Source: Micromonosporaceae bacterium
Lineage (GTDB): Bacteria > Actinomycetota > Actinomycetes > Mycobacteriales > Micromonosporaceae
Assembly (NCBI GenBank): GCA_007130245.1
Contig: SLSW01000192.1
Span: 1 to 51,133 of the forward strand
Direction: 5' to 3'
Length of the DNA stretch: 51,133 nt
The first letter of the stretch is position 1. Each line of letters starts with the position of its first letter. The notes beneath the pieces are model-generated. The model worked only from the letters and a program-made list of their open reading frames with translations, was not told the DNA's origin and searched no databases. Positions 33,294 through 43,813 of the stretch are shown in pieces. A program made the position numbers and the translations under genes.

Positions 33294-33647
33294 TCAGAAC
33301 CCGAGTGCCTGCGCCCGCCGCTTGACCTCGGTGGCCTGATCGCCTGCCAGCGCCTGCGCCGGGGTACCCGGTAGGGAGTCGTCGGGCTGGTAGAGCCAGC
33401 GCAACGCCTCCTCGTCGTCAAACCCGGCGTCCCGCAGCAGTGTGATCACGCCCGGCAGGTGCTTGAGGACGGTATGGTTGGCCACCAGCTCACCCGGCAC
33501 CTGCCGCACACCGTCGCGGCGTACCGACAGCAGGGCCCCGTCACGGACCATCTGGTGCACCTTGCTCACCGGCACGTCCAGTTTCTCGGCGACATCCGGA
33601 AAGGTCAGCCACGTCGTGGGCGCGCCCTCGGAGGTGGTTTCGCTCAC
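33294..33647 (-). CDS. Rv2175c-family DNA-binding regulator
   Basis: The 117-residue protein starts MSETTSEGAPTTWLTFPDVAEKLDVPVSKVHQMVRDGALLSVRRDG, a winged helix-turn-helix of the Rv2175c type. LLRDAGFDDEEALRWLYQPD and the tail TEVKRRAQALGF are also characteristic. In M. tuberculosis Rv2175c is a DNA-binding substrate of the kinase PknL, phosphorylated near its N-terminus (Thr9). A threonine-rich N-terminus is kept here, but the divergent receptor at 33773 lacks kinase residues, so another kinase or none may act. GTG start, CAGGGT 6 nt before it. Confidence 0.9.
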   Translation of the reverse strand: MSETTSEGAPTTWLTFPDVAEKLDVPVSKVHQMVRDGALLSVRRDGVRQVPGELVANHTVLKHLPGVITLLRDAGFDDEEALRWLYQPDDSLPGTPAQALAGDQATEVKRRAQALGF

Positions 33648-33772
33648 CCGTTCACCCTGCCACGACGGCGGCAGGCGCGCCAGCGATCACGCCCGCCCCG
33701 CGCGCGCCGGGACCCGCCGGGGACGGCCCTGCAGGTGCCACGGAGCAGGGAACCGTAGACTGCGTGCCAGAC

Positions 33773-35656
33773 ATGGACACTCAGGTCGCAGACACGCTGC
33801 TCGGCTCGCTGATCGGGGGACGATACCGTCTCCGCGACCGGCTGACGCTTGGCGGCGCGGCAGCCGTGTACACCGCCACCGATGAACGGCTGGGGCGCCC
33901 CGTCACGGTCACGATCACCCACCCGGTGCCCGGGTCGTCCGCCGCCCACTTTGTCGACCATGCCCAGCAGGTCGCCCGCCTTACCCATCCGAACGTGGTC
34001 GCCACCTACGACCAGGGGACCCACCAGGGCCTACCGTACCTGGTGCGGGAGCGCGTGCAGGGACGCAGCCTGCGCGAGGTGCTGGCGGCCCGCCGGCGAC
34101 TGTCGCCGGAGGAGGCGCTGGCCGTCACCGAGCAGGTGCTCGCCGGCCTGGCCGCCGCGCACCGCGCCGGGCTGGTGCACGGCGAGGTGCAGCCGGCGCA
34201 CGTGCTGGTCGCCGAGGCGCCCAGCGGCGGGATCGGCAACCTCGTCGACGCGGTGGCCAAGATCGGCGAGTTCGGACTCGCCGGCCCGGGACGTCCCGGC
34301 GCCGACCCCGCGTACGTGGCCCCGGAGCTGGTCACCGGCGGGTACGCCGACCCGCGCAGTGACGTGTACTCGACCGGGATCATGCTGTTCGAGATGCTGA
34401 CCGGGCGGGTGCCCTACGACACCGGCGGGCCCGCCCAGATCGCCTGGCAGCACGTGGACCGCACGGTCCCTGCGCCGTCGAGCTACCGGCCGGAGCTACC
34501 CTCCGGCCTGGACCAGCTGGTGGCCCGCGCCACCGACCGCCAGGCCGGGGCGCGTCCCAGCGACGCCGGCGCACTGCTGGCCGAGGTGCGAGCCGTACGG
34601 CAGCAGCTGGTCACAGGCGCCGGCGCACCCACCCCGGCCGACTCCACCATGGTGATCTCGGCGGTGCCGGCCACGGAACGACCCCCCTGGGCACGGTTGC
34701 CCTCCGGTGGCACCGGGCGGCCACGGGCGGGAAGCTGGACCAGCACGCACACCGGAGGAAGGGGACGGGCCCCCTTCGACCCGGTAGCCGCGGCCCGCCA
34801 GCAACCGGTGCTGGTGGCGGTCGGTGCTGTGGTCGCGCTGCTGCTGGTGGTCGGTGTCTACTGGTTCGGCTTCGGCCGCTGGATGCCGGCACCGGACCTG
34901 ACCGGCATGCCGCAGCAGGAGGCGGTCGCCGAGGCCGAGGCCAACGGCCTGCGGGTCATCTACGACGATCCGCGCCACAGCGAACACCTGGCCGAGGGTC
35001 TGGTGCTCGCGCAGGAGCCGACCGGCCGGATCAAACGCGGTGGCACGATCATGCTCACGCTGTCGCTCGGTTCCGAGGCCGCCATCGTCCCCGACGTGAT
35101 CGGGGCGGACGCGGAGGTGGCCCGCCGGCAGCTGGAGCGGCTGGGCCTGGAGGTGATCGAGGGCGAACCCGGCTTCAGCAACACCGTGCCGCAAGGTCGG
35201 GTGCTCTCGGTCGACCCGGAGCCCGGCACCGAGATGCAGCCCGGTGACCAGGTGGTGTTGACGGTCAGCCGGGGCCGGGCGCCGATCGAGGTGCCGCACC
35301 TGATCGGGGAGCACATCGACGAGGCCGAGAGCGAGCTGCACGAGCGGGGGCTGGAGGTCGAGGTGGTCGAGGTGGACAGCGAGCGGCCCGGCGGCGAGGT
35401 CATCCACCAGGATCCGGGTGCCGGCGCCGGTGTGGAGCGCGGCGACACGGTGCGGCTGGAGATCAGCGACGGCCCGTCCACGATCCCGATGCCGGACGTC
35501 ATGGGCGACCGGTGCCGGGACGCCGAGCGGGAGCTCAGCGACGCCGGCTTCGAGGTACTCCGCGACGGCGGGCGCCGCGACCGGGTGTTCCTCCAGATCC
35601 CCAGCCCCGGCACCGGCCTGCCACCGGGCTCCGAGGTCCACATCTTCTGCCAATGA
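33773..35656 (+). CDS. PknL-like PASTA receptor with inactive kinase domain (pseudokinase)
   Basis: The 627-residue protein has an N-terminal Ser/Thr kinase fold (about residues 13-280), a transmembrane helix (about 345-367) and four extracellular PASTA domains. The kinase essentials are all lost: the VAIK Lys is Thr47 (VTVTITHP), HRD is H-G-E at 136-138, the following Lys is Gln140, the Asn is His143 (HGEVQPAH), and DFG is E166-F-G. APE is kept (VAPEL). It should bind muropeptides or lipid II by its PASTA repeats but not phosphorylate. ATG at 33773 is preferred to GTG at 33764 because TAGACT (33756-33761) leaves too little room for the latter. The stop overlaps the nfo start. Confidence 0.85.
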   Translation: MDTQVADTLLGSLIGGRYRLRDRLTLGGAAAVYTATDERLGRPVTVTITHPVPGSSAAHFVDHAQQVARLTHPNVVATYDQGTHQGLPYLVRERVQGRSLREVLAARRRLSPEEALAVTEQVLAGLAAAHRAGLVHGEVQPAHVLVAEAPSGGIGNLVDAVAKIGEFGLAGPGRPGADPAYVAPELVTGGYADPRSDVYSTGIMLFEMLTGRVPYDTGGPAQIAWQHVDRTVPAPSSYRPELPSGLDQLVARATDRQAGARPSDAGALLAEVRAVRQQLVTGAGAPTPADSTMVISAVPATERPPWARLPSGGTGRPRAGSWTSTHTGGRGRAPFDPVAAARQQPVLVAVGAVVALLLVVGVYWFGFGRWMPAPDLTGMPQQEAVAEAEANGLRVIYDDPRHSEHLAEGLVLAQEPTGRIKRGGTIMLTLSLGSEAAIVPDVIGADAEVARRQLERLGLEVIEGEPGFSNTVPQGRVLSVDPEPGTEMQPGDQVVLTVSRGRAPIEVPHLIGEHIDEAESELHERGLEVEVVEVDSERPGGEVIHQDPGAGAGVERGDTVRLEISDGPSTIPMPDVMGDRCRDAERELSDAGFEVLRDGGRRDRVFLQIPSPGTGLPPGSEVHIFCQ

Positions 35657-36522
35657 CAGCGACCCGACGCCCGGTCGGTGCGCACACGCCCACCGCCGGT
35701 GGCCTGGCCAAGGCGGCGCTGCCGTACGTCGATGCGGCCGGTGCCGAGGCGGTGCAGGTCTTCGTCGGCAACCCGCGCGGGTGGGCGCTGCCGCCCGGCG
35801 ATCCCGCGCAGGATCAGCTGTTCGCCGCCGGCTGTGCCGAGCGCGGCGTCCCGGCGTACATCCATGCTTCGCTGCTGGTCAACCTCGGCTCGCCCACCGC
35901 GGCCACGGTGGAGCGCTCCGCGGCGGCGATCGCGCACGCACTCACCCGCGGCGCCGCCATCGGCGCCGCCGGGGTGGTGTTCCACGCCGGCAGCGCGGTC
36001 AACGACGGGTACGCTCCGACGGCGATGCGTCAGGTGCGCGAGCAGCTGCTGCCGCTGCTGGACACCACCGCGGCCGCGGGAGGGCCGACGCTGATGGTGG
36101 AGCCGAGCGCGGGCGGCGGCCGGTCGCTGGCGGCGCGGGTGGAGCAGCTGGGGCCCTACCTGGAGGCGGTCGACGGTCACCCCTGGCTCGGGGTGTGCTT
36201 CGACACCTGCCACGTGTGGGCGGCCGGACACGACGTCGCCGCCCCGGGCGGGATGGGCGCCACCCTCGACCTGCTCGCCGCGGCCTGCGGCCCGGACCGG
36301 CTGTGGCTGGTGCACGCCAACGACTCCAAGGACCGTTGCGGGTCGACCCGCGACCGCCACGAGAACATCGGCAAGGGCACGATCGGCGAGCCCGGCTTTG
36401 CCGAGCTGATGACCCATCCGCTGACCGCGGGGGTGCCGGTGATCGTGGAGACCCCCACCAAGGGTCATGCCGGGCACGCCGCCGACATCGCCACCCTGCG
36501 ACGCCTGCGCAGCGACCGCTAG
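35653..36522 (+). CDS. nfo: Endonuclease IV (deoxyribonuclease IV)
   Basis: The 289-residue TIM-barrel AP endonuclease cleaves abasic sites in base excision repair. VQVFVGNPRGW, YIHASLLVNLGSP, VVFHAGSA, LMVEPSAGG, VCFDTCHVWAAGHD and VHANDSKDRCGSTRDRHENIGKG carry the metal-binding His, Glu and Asp residues of the family. It overlaps the receptor gene stop in ATGA, so translation is coupled. It overlaps the convergent MazG-like gene by 4 nt at its 3' end. Confidence 0.92.
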   Translation: MTATRRPVGAHTPTAGGLAKAALPYVDAAGAEAVQVFVGNPRGWALPPGDPAQDQLFAAGCAERGVPAYIHASLLVNLGSPTAATVERSAAAIAHALTRGAAIGAAGVVFHAGSAVNDGYAPTAMRQVREQLLPLLDTTAAAGGPTLMVEPSAGGGRSLAARVEQLGPYLEAVDGHPWLGVCFDTCHVWAAGHDVAAPGGMGATLDLLAAACGPDRLWLVHANDSKDRCGSTRDRHENIGKGTIGEPGFAELMTHPLTAGVPVIVETPTKGHAGHAADIATLRRLRSDR

Positions 36523-36854
36523 CGCGTCGGCCCGGTGGCCGCGCCACCGTCGAGGCGGGCCAGGACCTTGGTCGCGCAGTCCGCCAGCACCTGCGACGAG
36601 TCCAGCCCGAGGCTCTCGATGGCCACCAGCGCGGTGATCGCGGTGTCGGCCAGCTCCGCGGCCACCTCGTCGACCGTGTGGGTCACCCCGCGCCGCGGGT
36701 TCTGGCCGGTCAGCCCGATCCAGGCCCGCGCCACCTCGCCGGCCTCTTCGGTCAGCTTCAGGATGCGCACCGTCTGCTGCTGCCGGCCGTTGCCCTCGTG
36801 CGCGTCCAACCAAGCGGTGGCGGCCTTGACGGCCCGTACCGTCACCTCGTCCAC
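36519..36854 (-). CDS. MazG-like nucleotide pyrophosphohydrolase
   Basis: From GTG at 36854 the protein has 111 residues. VRILKLTEEAGEVARAWIGLTGQNPRRGVTHTVDEVAAELADTAITALVAI has the EExxE...ExxD metal motif of the all-alpha NTP pyrophosphatases. Such enzymes hydrolyse NTPs or modified nucleotides. GGGAGG lies 4 nt before 36854; an in-frame GTG at 36872 is further upstream but has no ribosome-binding site. Confidence 0.87.
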   Translation of the reverse strand: MDEVTVRAVKAATAWLDAHEGNGRQQQTVRILKLTEEAGEVARAWIGLTGQNPRRGVTHTVDEVAAELADTAITALVAIESLGLDSSQVLADCATKVLARLDGGAATGPTR

Positions 36855-36916
36855 GTCGCCTCCCGTCGCCACCGTGCGCGAGTTCAGGCCATCACGCTAC
36901 GGCGTCCGGCGCCGGC

Positions 36917-38737
<1,821 letters not shown>

Positions 38738-38770
38738 CTCGCCTTCCAGTCGGCGGCACGAGCACCCAGC

Positions 38771-40522
38771 TTAGAGGCGCTCCGGGGCGGCGATGCCGAG
38801 CAGGTCCAGCCCGGTGCGCAGGGTCTCGCCGGTCAGCCGGCACAGCGCCAGCCGTACGCCGCGCTGTGCGGGCGGGGCGGTCAGCACCGGGCAGGTCTCG
38901 TAGAAGGCGGTGTACGCCTGCGCCAGCGTGAACAGATACCCGCACAGCCGGTGCGGCTCACTGGTGGCCGCGACCTCGGTCACCACGTCGCCGAAGCTGT
39001 CGAGCCGCAACGCCAGGCGCCGCTCGGCCGGCTCCAGCGGCCCGTCCCCGGCCAACAGGGCGCCGGCGGACGCCTCGCCGACCTCGTCGCCGGTGCGGCG
39101 AAGGATGGAACGCACCCGGGCGTGGGCGTACTGCAGGTACGTGCCGGTGTTGCCGGTCAGCGACACCATCCCGTCCGGGTCGAAGGTGTAGTCGCGGCCG
39201 CGGCTGGTGGACAGGTCGGCGTACTTGACCGCGCCGACGCCGACCTGCCGCGCCCGTTCGACGAGCGCTTCGGCCGGCAGGTCCGGGTTCCGGTCGGCGA
39301 CCACCGCACGGGCGCGGGCCACCGCCTCGTCCACCAGGTCGGACAGCCCTGGAGCGTGTCCACTGCGGGTCTTCAGCGGCCGGCCGTCGGTGCCCAGCAC
39401 CGAGCCGAACGCGATGTGTGCCACGGTGACGTGGTCGGGCAGCCACCCGGCCGCGGTGGCGGTGTCGAACACCATCCGCAGGTGCTGCGCCTGCGGAGCG
39501 CCCACCACGTACAGCACCCGGTCGGCTGCCAGCGTGCTCACCCGGTGGCGCAGCGCCGCCAGGTCGGTGGCGGCGTAGCCGAAGCCGCCGTCGCGCTTGC
39601 GCACGATCAGCGGTACGGGTGAACCGTCCCGGCCGACGTGGCCGGGTGGGAACACCACGACTGCGCCGTCGCTGTCGCGCGCCAGCCCGGCGGTGCGCAG
39701 GTCGTCGACCAGGCCGGACAGGTGCGGCTGGTAGAGGCTCTCCCCCACCGTGTCCCGCGGGGTCAGCCGTACGTCCAGGTGCTCGTACACCTCGGCGAAG
39801 TAGCGCGTCGATTCCGCGACCAGCTCCCGCCAGACCGCGACCGTCTCCGGGTCACCGGCCTGCAGGGCGACCACCCGCTGCCGGGACCGCTCGGCGAACG
39901 CGTCGTCGGTGTCGAAGGTGGCGTTGGCGGCGCGGTAGAGCTCGACCAGTTGTTCGATGCCGTGGTTGCCGGTGTGCGGATGCTCGTGCAGATGCTGGAT
40001 CAGCATGCCGAACTGGGTGCCCCAGTCTCCGATGTGGTTCTGCGCCACCACGGTGCCGCCGAGATGTGACAGTACCCGCGCCAGCGCGTCACCGATCACC
40101 GTGGAGCGCAGGTGGCCGACGTGCATGGGCTTGGCCACGTTCGGCGCCGAGTAGTCGATGACGGTGGTGAGGCCGCGTTCCGGTTCGCCGACGCCGAGGC
40201 GCTCGTCGGCCAGCCGGGCGGCCATCTGGTGGCGCAGCGCGTCGTCGGCGACGGTGAGGTTGACGAACCCCGGTCCGGCCACCTCGCAGCCGGCCAGTGG
40301 CCCGCCGGCCTTGCGCGCGGCGAGGGCGGCCACGACCTCGCCGGCGACCTCGCGCGGCGGCCGGCCGAGCCGGCGCGCGAGCCCGATCAGGCCGTTGGCC
40401 TGCAGGTCGGCGTGGTCCGACTCGCGCACCTGCGGGTCCGGCGGGTCCACGTCGGGCGCGGCGTGACGCATCGCGGCGGTCAGCCGGTCGGCGACAACGG
40501 TGGCCAGGGACGGCACGGCCAT
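38771..40522 (-). CDS. argS: Arginyl-tRNA synthetase
   Basis: The 583-residue class I synthetase charges tRNA(Arg). DYSAPNVAKPMHVGHLRSTVIGD contains the HIGH motif (HVGH) and GRPLKTRSGHA is the ArgRS form of the KMSKS loop. The C-terminal DALR anticodon-binding domain contains NLYxF-like LFTLAQAYTAFYETCPVL. GGAG lies 6 nt before the ATG. Upstream is a 116-nt leader from a likely -10 at 40645-40650. Whether it is the only argS of the genome cannot be seen. Confidence 0.94.
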   Translation of the reverse strand: MAVPSLATVVADRLTAAMRHAAPDVDPPDPQVRESDHADLQANGLIGLARRLGRPPREVAGEVVAALAARKAGGPLAGCEVAGPGFVNLTVADDALRHQMAARLADERLGVGEPERGLTTVIDYSAPNVAKPMHVGHLRSTVIGDALARVLSHLGGTVVAQNHIGDWGTQFGMLIQHLHEHPHTGNHGIEQLVELYRAANATFDTDDAFAERSRQRVVALQAGDPETVAVWRELVAESTRYFAEVYEHLDVRLTPRDTVGESLYQPHLSGLVDDLRTAGLARDSDGAVVVFPPGHVGRDGSPVPLIVRKRDGGFGYAATDLAALRHRVSTLAADRVLYVVGAPQAQHLRMVFDTATAAGWLPDHVTVAHIAFGSVLGTDGRPLKTRSGHAPGLSDLVDEAVARARAVVADRNPDLPAEALVERARQVGVGAVKYADLSTSRGRDYTFDPDGMVSLTGNTGTYLQYAHARVRSILRRTGDEVGEASAGALLAGDGPLEPAERRLALRLDSFGDVVTEVAATSEPHRLCGYLFTLAQAYTAFYETCPVLTAPPAQRGVRLALCRLTGETLRTGLDLLGIAAPERL

Positions 40523-40722
40523 GGACGGCTCCGGGAATGGAAGGAGGTGACGGGCAGGCGGAGACGGGGCGGTGTACGCCCTATCGTCGCTGCCGCACCT
40601 GCGCCACCGGCCGCCCTCCCGTCGTGTCAGATGTGCCGGGCGGAAGCATACTCCGCCGATGTGGACCGGTTGGCGCGGGTGGTGTCTACTGGACAGCGGC
40701 CCCTGAAGAGGAGGCGGTGGCG
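40523..40722. promoter_or_regulatory. argS / DinB divergent intergenic region
   Basis: On the minus strand TATGCT (40650-40645) could be the argS -10, giving a GC-rich leader of about 116 nt. I looked for a T-box TGGNACCGCG sequence and saw none. On the plus strand GAAGAGGAGG (40705-40714) is the ribosome-binding site of the DinB gene. Nothing else is evident. Confidence 0.4.
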
Positions 40723-41283
40723 ATGGGACGTGACCGCATCGAACTGCTACGCGCGCAGTTGACCGCGACCCACGAGCGGGTGCTTCGCCGCATCGACGGG
40801 CTGACCGAGGATGAGTACTGGTGGGAGCCGGTCCGGGGGTGCTGGACGCTGCGCCGGCAGCCGGACGGCCGGCTGCGGGAGGACTACCCGGACGTGCATC
40901 CGGACCCGCCGCCGTTCACCACCATCGCCTGGCGGTTGTTCCACATCGCCTCGTGCAAGGTGATCTACCACGAGCACGCGTTCGGCCCGGGTGTGCTCAC
41001 CTGGCACACGATCGAGTGCCCGGAGACCATCGACGGCGTGGTGGCGATGCTGACTGACGGCCAGGCCCTGCTGCTGGGCGACCTGGACGGCATGGCCGAG
41101 GACGAGGCGCTGGACGCACCGGCGAAGACGAACTGGGGTGAGACGTGGCCGGCGTGGCGGATCTTCTGGACCATGATCCACGAAGCGGCGCACCACGGTG
41201 CCGAGATCGGCACGCTGCGCGATCTCTGGACACACGGCCTCCGGGACCACCGGCCGGTTCCAGGTCGCGGTCGACACCGGTGA
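40723..41283 (+). CDS. DinB-family protein
   Basis: The 186-residue protein fits the DinB/YfiT four-helix fold. Likely metal-binding His residues lie in LFHIASCKVIYHEH and in the family signature MIHEAAHHGAEIGTLRDLW. The ATG at 40723 has GAGGAGG 8 nt upstream, favouring it over GTG at 40717. DinB-fold proteins are often thiol- or metal-dependent transferases, and no substrate can be named. The last 15 or so residues after RDLW look unlike the family, consistent with read-through into neighbouring sequence. Confidence 0.8.
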   Translation: MGRDRIELLRAQLTATHERVLRRIDGLTEDEYWWEPVRGCWTLRRQPDGRLREDYPDVHPDPPPFTTIAWRLFHIASCKVIYHEHAFGPGVLTWHTIECPETIDGVVAMLTDGQALLLGDLDGMAEDEALDAPAKTNWGETWPAWRIFWTMIHEAAHHGAEIGTLRDLWTHGLRDHRPVPGRGRHR

Positions 41284-41410
41284 CGCGAGCGAGTCGGACC
41301 TGGTGGACGTCGCCGGCCAGATCTGCCGCGAGTGGTTCGCAGAACGCGGCGGCCGGCTGGTCAGCCCCCTGGTGATGGGGGCGTTCGTCTGCCGCAGACC
41401 ACGTGCATGA
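41198..41410 (+). pseudogene. Possible coding fragment after DinB
   Basis: In another frame, overlapping the DinB end, the sequence GRFQVAVDTGDASESDLVDV followed by AGQICREWFAERGGRLVSPLVM has balanced composition and looks like real protein. No family was recognised and no ribosome-binding site is visible. It may be a decayed gene or part of a frameshifted one. Confidence 0.25.
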
Positions 41411-41519
41411 GCCGGCTGGCGCCTGCGACATTTTGATGCCTGGCGGGCCGGAGTACTCGCGCCGCACACCCGCTCACGCGGCGATGAGCCAGCTGAGCCG
41501 CATATCGTTCTGGAGGTTA

Positions 41520-41544
41520 GATATACTGCGCAAACAGTAATATC
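41520..41544. promoter_or_regulatory. AT-rich inverted repeat, likely VapBC operator
   Basis: GATATACTG-cgcaaa-CAGTAATATC is an inverted repeat with one extra base in the right arm, centred 33 nt before the VapB start. TATACT or TAATAT in it could be the -10. The position suits autoregulation. Confidence 0.55.
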
Positions 41545-41565
41545 CGCGTGCGCGGGAGGTCGGGT

Positions 41566-41778
41566 GTGGCGAAGACGCTACTGGATCTGGACGAGGACCT
41601 GCTGGCTGAGGCCACCGCCGCGCTCGGCACGTCCACCAAGAAGGATACTGTCACCGAAGCCCTCCGTTGCGCCGTGGCCGCCAGCCGTGATCGCCGCCGA
41701 CGGGCGCTGGCTGACCTCCAGCGGGTCGCGGACGAGGGAGGCTTCGACTTCGACCGCTACGACGAGCTCGACCAGTGA
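41566..41778 (+). CDS. VapB-type antitoxin
   Basis: From GTG at 41566 the protein has 70 residues, beginning MAKTLLDLDEDLLAEATAALG. That is the common VapB N-terminus (a ribbon-helix-helix) followed by KKDTVTEALRCAV. GGGAGG lies 6 nt before this GTG; an earlier in-frame GTG at 41548 has none. Its stop overlaps the toxin start in GTGA. An AT-rich inverted repeat upstream is the likely operator. Confidence 0.88.
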   Translation: MAKTLLDLDEDLLAEATAALGTSTKKDTVTEALRCAVAASRDRRRRALADLQRVADEGGFDFDRYDELDQ

Positions 41779-42197
41779 CATACCTGATCGACACCAGTGC
41801 GCTGGTCAGGATCATCCGTCGCCAGGCTGCACCCCACCGCTTCGAACAGGTCGAACGAGGACTGGTGGCCATCTGCGAGCCGGTGCTCACCGAGGCGCTG
41901 ACGCTGGCGGAGGCGGCCCGGTACCAGCGTGTGGAAGAGGGTCTCCTGGCCAGTTACCCCTGGGTGCTGGTGCCGGACGACGTGTGGGACATGGTCCGCG
42001 CCGCACGCCGTGAACTCGCGACCCACAGCCAGCATCAGGGGCTTTCCGTGGCGGACTATCTGGTGATGGCCACGGCGATGCGCCACGGACTGACCGTGTT
42101 GCACGAGGACGGTGACTTCGAGACCGCCGCCCGGCTCCTACCGCACTTCCGGCAGGAGCGGCTGACCGCGTCACCGCCTGGCACCGACACCTCCTGA
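41775..42197 (+). CDS. VapC-type PIN-domain toxin
   Basis: The 140-residue PIN protein begins MTYLIDTSALVRIIRRQAAPH. ICEPVLTEALTLAEAAR supplies the conserved Glu and LSVADYLVMATAMRHGLTVLHEDGDF the C-terminal acidic residues. The RNase site looks complete. It is coupled to the antitoxin by a 4-nt overlap. Confidence 0.9.
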   Translation: MTYLIDTSALVRIIRRQAAPHRFEQVERGLVAICEPVLTEALTLAEAARYQRVEEGLLASYPWVLVPDDVWDMVRAARRELATHSQHQGLSVADYLVMATAMRHGLTVLHEDGDFETAARLLPHFRQERLTASPPGTDTS

Positions 42198-42304
42198 CCG
42201 ACGCGCACGCGTCAGCGGTTGGCTGGGCGTTCCGGTACCCCGTGCGGGTGACCGGTTCACCTGTACGCCTGCGGCAGCCGCCGTCGCACCACCACGATGG
42301 CGGT

Positions 42305-43813
42305 ATGCGATGCCTGGTGACGGGGGCCACCGGCTACATCGGCAGCCGGCTGGTGCCGCGGCTGCTGGACGGGGGCCACACCGTACGCTGCCTGACCCGC
42401 TCGGCCGCCCGCCTGCGGGACGTGCCGTGGGCCAACGACGTGGAGATCGTCGAGGGCGACCTGACCGACGCTCCGTCGGTGGCACGTGCCGTGGCCGGGG
42501 TCGACGTCGTCTACTACCTGGTGCACTCCATGGGCCAGCCCGGCTTCGAGAAGATCGACCGGGTGGCGGCGACCAACGTGGCCGGGGCCGCCCGCGCCGC
42601 CGGGGTACGCCGGATCGTCTACCTCGGCGGGCCGGAGCCGGAGGTCGACCACCCCGCCTCCGCCCATCTGCGCTCGCGCGCGGAGGTGGCGCACATCCTG
42701 CTCGACAGCGGGGTGCCGACGGTGGTGCTGCGCGCCGCGGTCATCATCGGTTCCGGTTCGGCGTCGTTCGAGATGTTGCGACATCTCACCGAGCGGCTGC
42801 CAGCGATGGTGACCCCGCGCTGGGTGCACAACCCGGTGCAGCCGCTCGCCATCGGCGACGTGCTGTACTACCTGGTCGGCAGCGCCACCCTGCCGGAAGG
42901 CATCAGCCGCGCGTTCGACATCGGCGGGCCGGAGGTGCTCAGTTACGGCGACATGATGCGCCGTTACGCCGCGGTAGTGGGGCTGCGTCGACGCCTGATC
43001 ATTCCGGTGCGTCCGCTGACCCCGCGGCTGTCGTCGCACTGGGTCGGGCTGGTCACCCCCGTGCCGGCGGCGATCGCCAAGCCGCTGGTCGCCAGCCTGG
43101 TGCACGAGGCGGTGGCGCATGAGCGGGACATCACGCACCACCTGCCGGACCCGCCCGGCGGGCTGACCCGCTTCGACGGCGCGGTGCGCGCGGCACTGGC
43201 CGGCACCGGCGAGATCGACGACAACGACCTCCCCGTACCTGAGGCGTGGACCGCCGACCCGGCGCGGCCACTTCCCACCGACCCGCCCTGGTCGGGTCGC
43301 AGCGCCTACACCGAACTGCGGCGGCGCCCGGTGGCCGCGCCGCCGGAGGTGCTGTGGGGCGTCATCGAGGGCATCGGCGGCGAGCAGGGCTGGTACTCCT
43401 TCCCGCTCGCCTGGTCGGTGCGGGGCTGGCTGGACGAACTGGTCGGTGGCGTGGGACTGCGGCCGGGCCGCACCCATCCGCACCACCTGCAGGCCGGCGA
43501 CCAGCTGGACTTCTGGCGGGTCGAGAAGATCGTGCCGGGACGGCTGCTGCGGCTGCGCGCCGAGATGCGCCTACCCGGCCGGGCGTGGCTGGAAATGCGG
43601 GCGATGCCGCGACCGGACGGCCGGGCGGACTACCTGCAACGGGCCGTGTTCGTGCCGCGCGGTCTGGCCGGACACCTCTACTGGGCGGCGGTGTGGCCGT
43701 TCCACACGCTCATCTTCGGCGGCATGGCCCGCAACATCGCCGCCACCGCGGCGCGCAACGCGGTGCGAACCCTCCCGGCTATCCGGAACCCCTACCGCCG
43801 ATCTAGGGATTAA
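42305..43813 (+). CDS. NAD(P)-binding SDR-like protein with DUF2867 domain
   Basis: The 502-residue protein fuses two domains. The first (about residues 1-310) is an atypical short-chain dehydrogenase: MRCLVTGATGYIGSRLVPRL is the cofactor-binding motif. VVYYLVHSMG and RIVYLGGPEPE follow. The second (about 325-490) is DUF2867, with GGEQGWYSFPLAWSVRGWLDELVGGVGLRPGR. The fusion occurs in other actinomycetes, but the reaction is unknown. The ATG at 42305 begins the nucleotide-binding motif. An inverted repeat starts within its stop region. Confidence 0.87.
   Translation: MRCLVTGATGYIGSRLVPRLLDGGHTVRCLTRSAARLRDVPWANDVEIVEGDLTDAPSVARAVAGVDVVYYLVHSMGQPGFEKIDRVAATNVAGAARAAGVRRIVYLGGPEPEVDHPASAHLRSRAEVAHILLDSGVPTVVLRAAVIIGSGSASFEMLRHLTERLPAMVTPRWVHNPVQPLAIGDVLYYLVGSATLPEGISRAFDIGGPEVLSYGDMMRRYAAVVGLRRRLIIPVRPLTPRLSSHWVGLVTPVPAAIAKPLVASLVHEAVAHERDITHHLPDPPGGLTRFDGAVRAALAGTGEIDDNDLPVPEAWTADPARPLPTDPPWSGRSAYTELRRRPVAAPPEVLWGVIEGIGGEQGWYSFPLAWSVRGWLDELVGGVGLRPGRTHPHHLQAGDQLDFWRVEKIVPGRLLRLRAEMRLPGRAWLEMRAMPRPDGRADYLQRAVFVPRGLAGHLYWAAVWPFHTLIFGGMARNIAATAARNAVRTLPAIRNPYRRSRD

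Noticed and set aside
36855-36872. Upstream GTG start for the MazG-like gene
   Set aside because: GGGAGG lies within this stretch, in front of the GTG at 36854, so the longer form would include its own ribosome-binding site.
40523-40650. Possible T-box leader before argS
   Set aside because: The conserved TGGNACCGCG antiterminator sequence is absent and no specifier stem was apparent.
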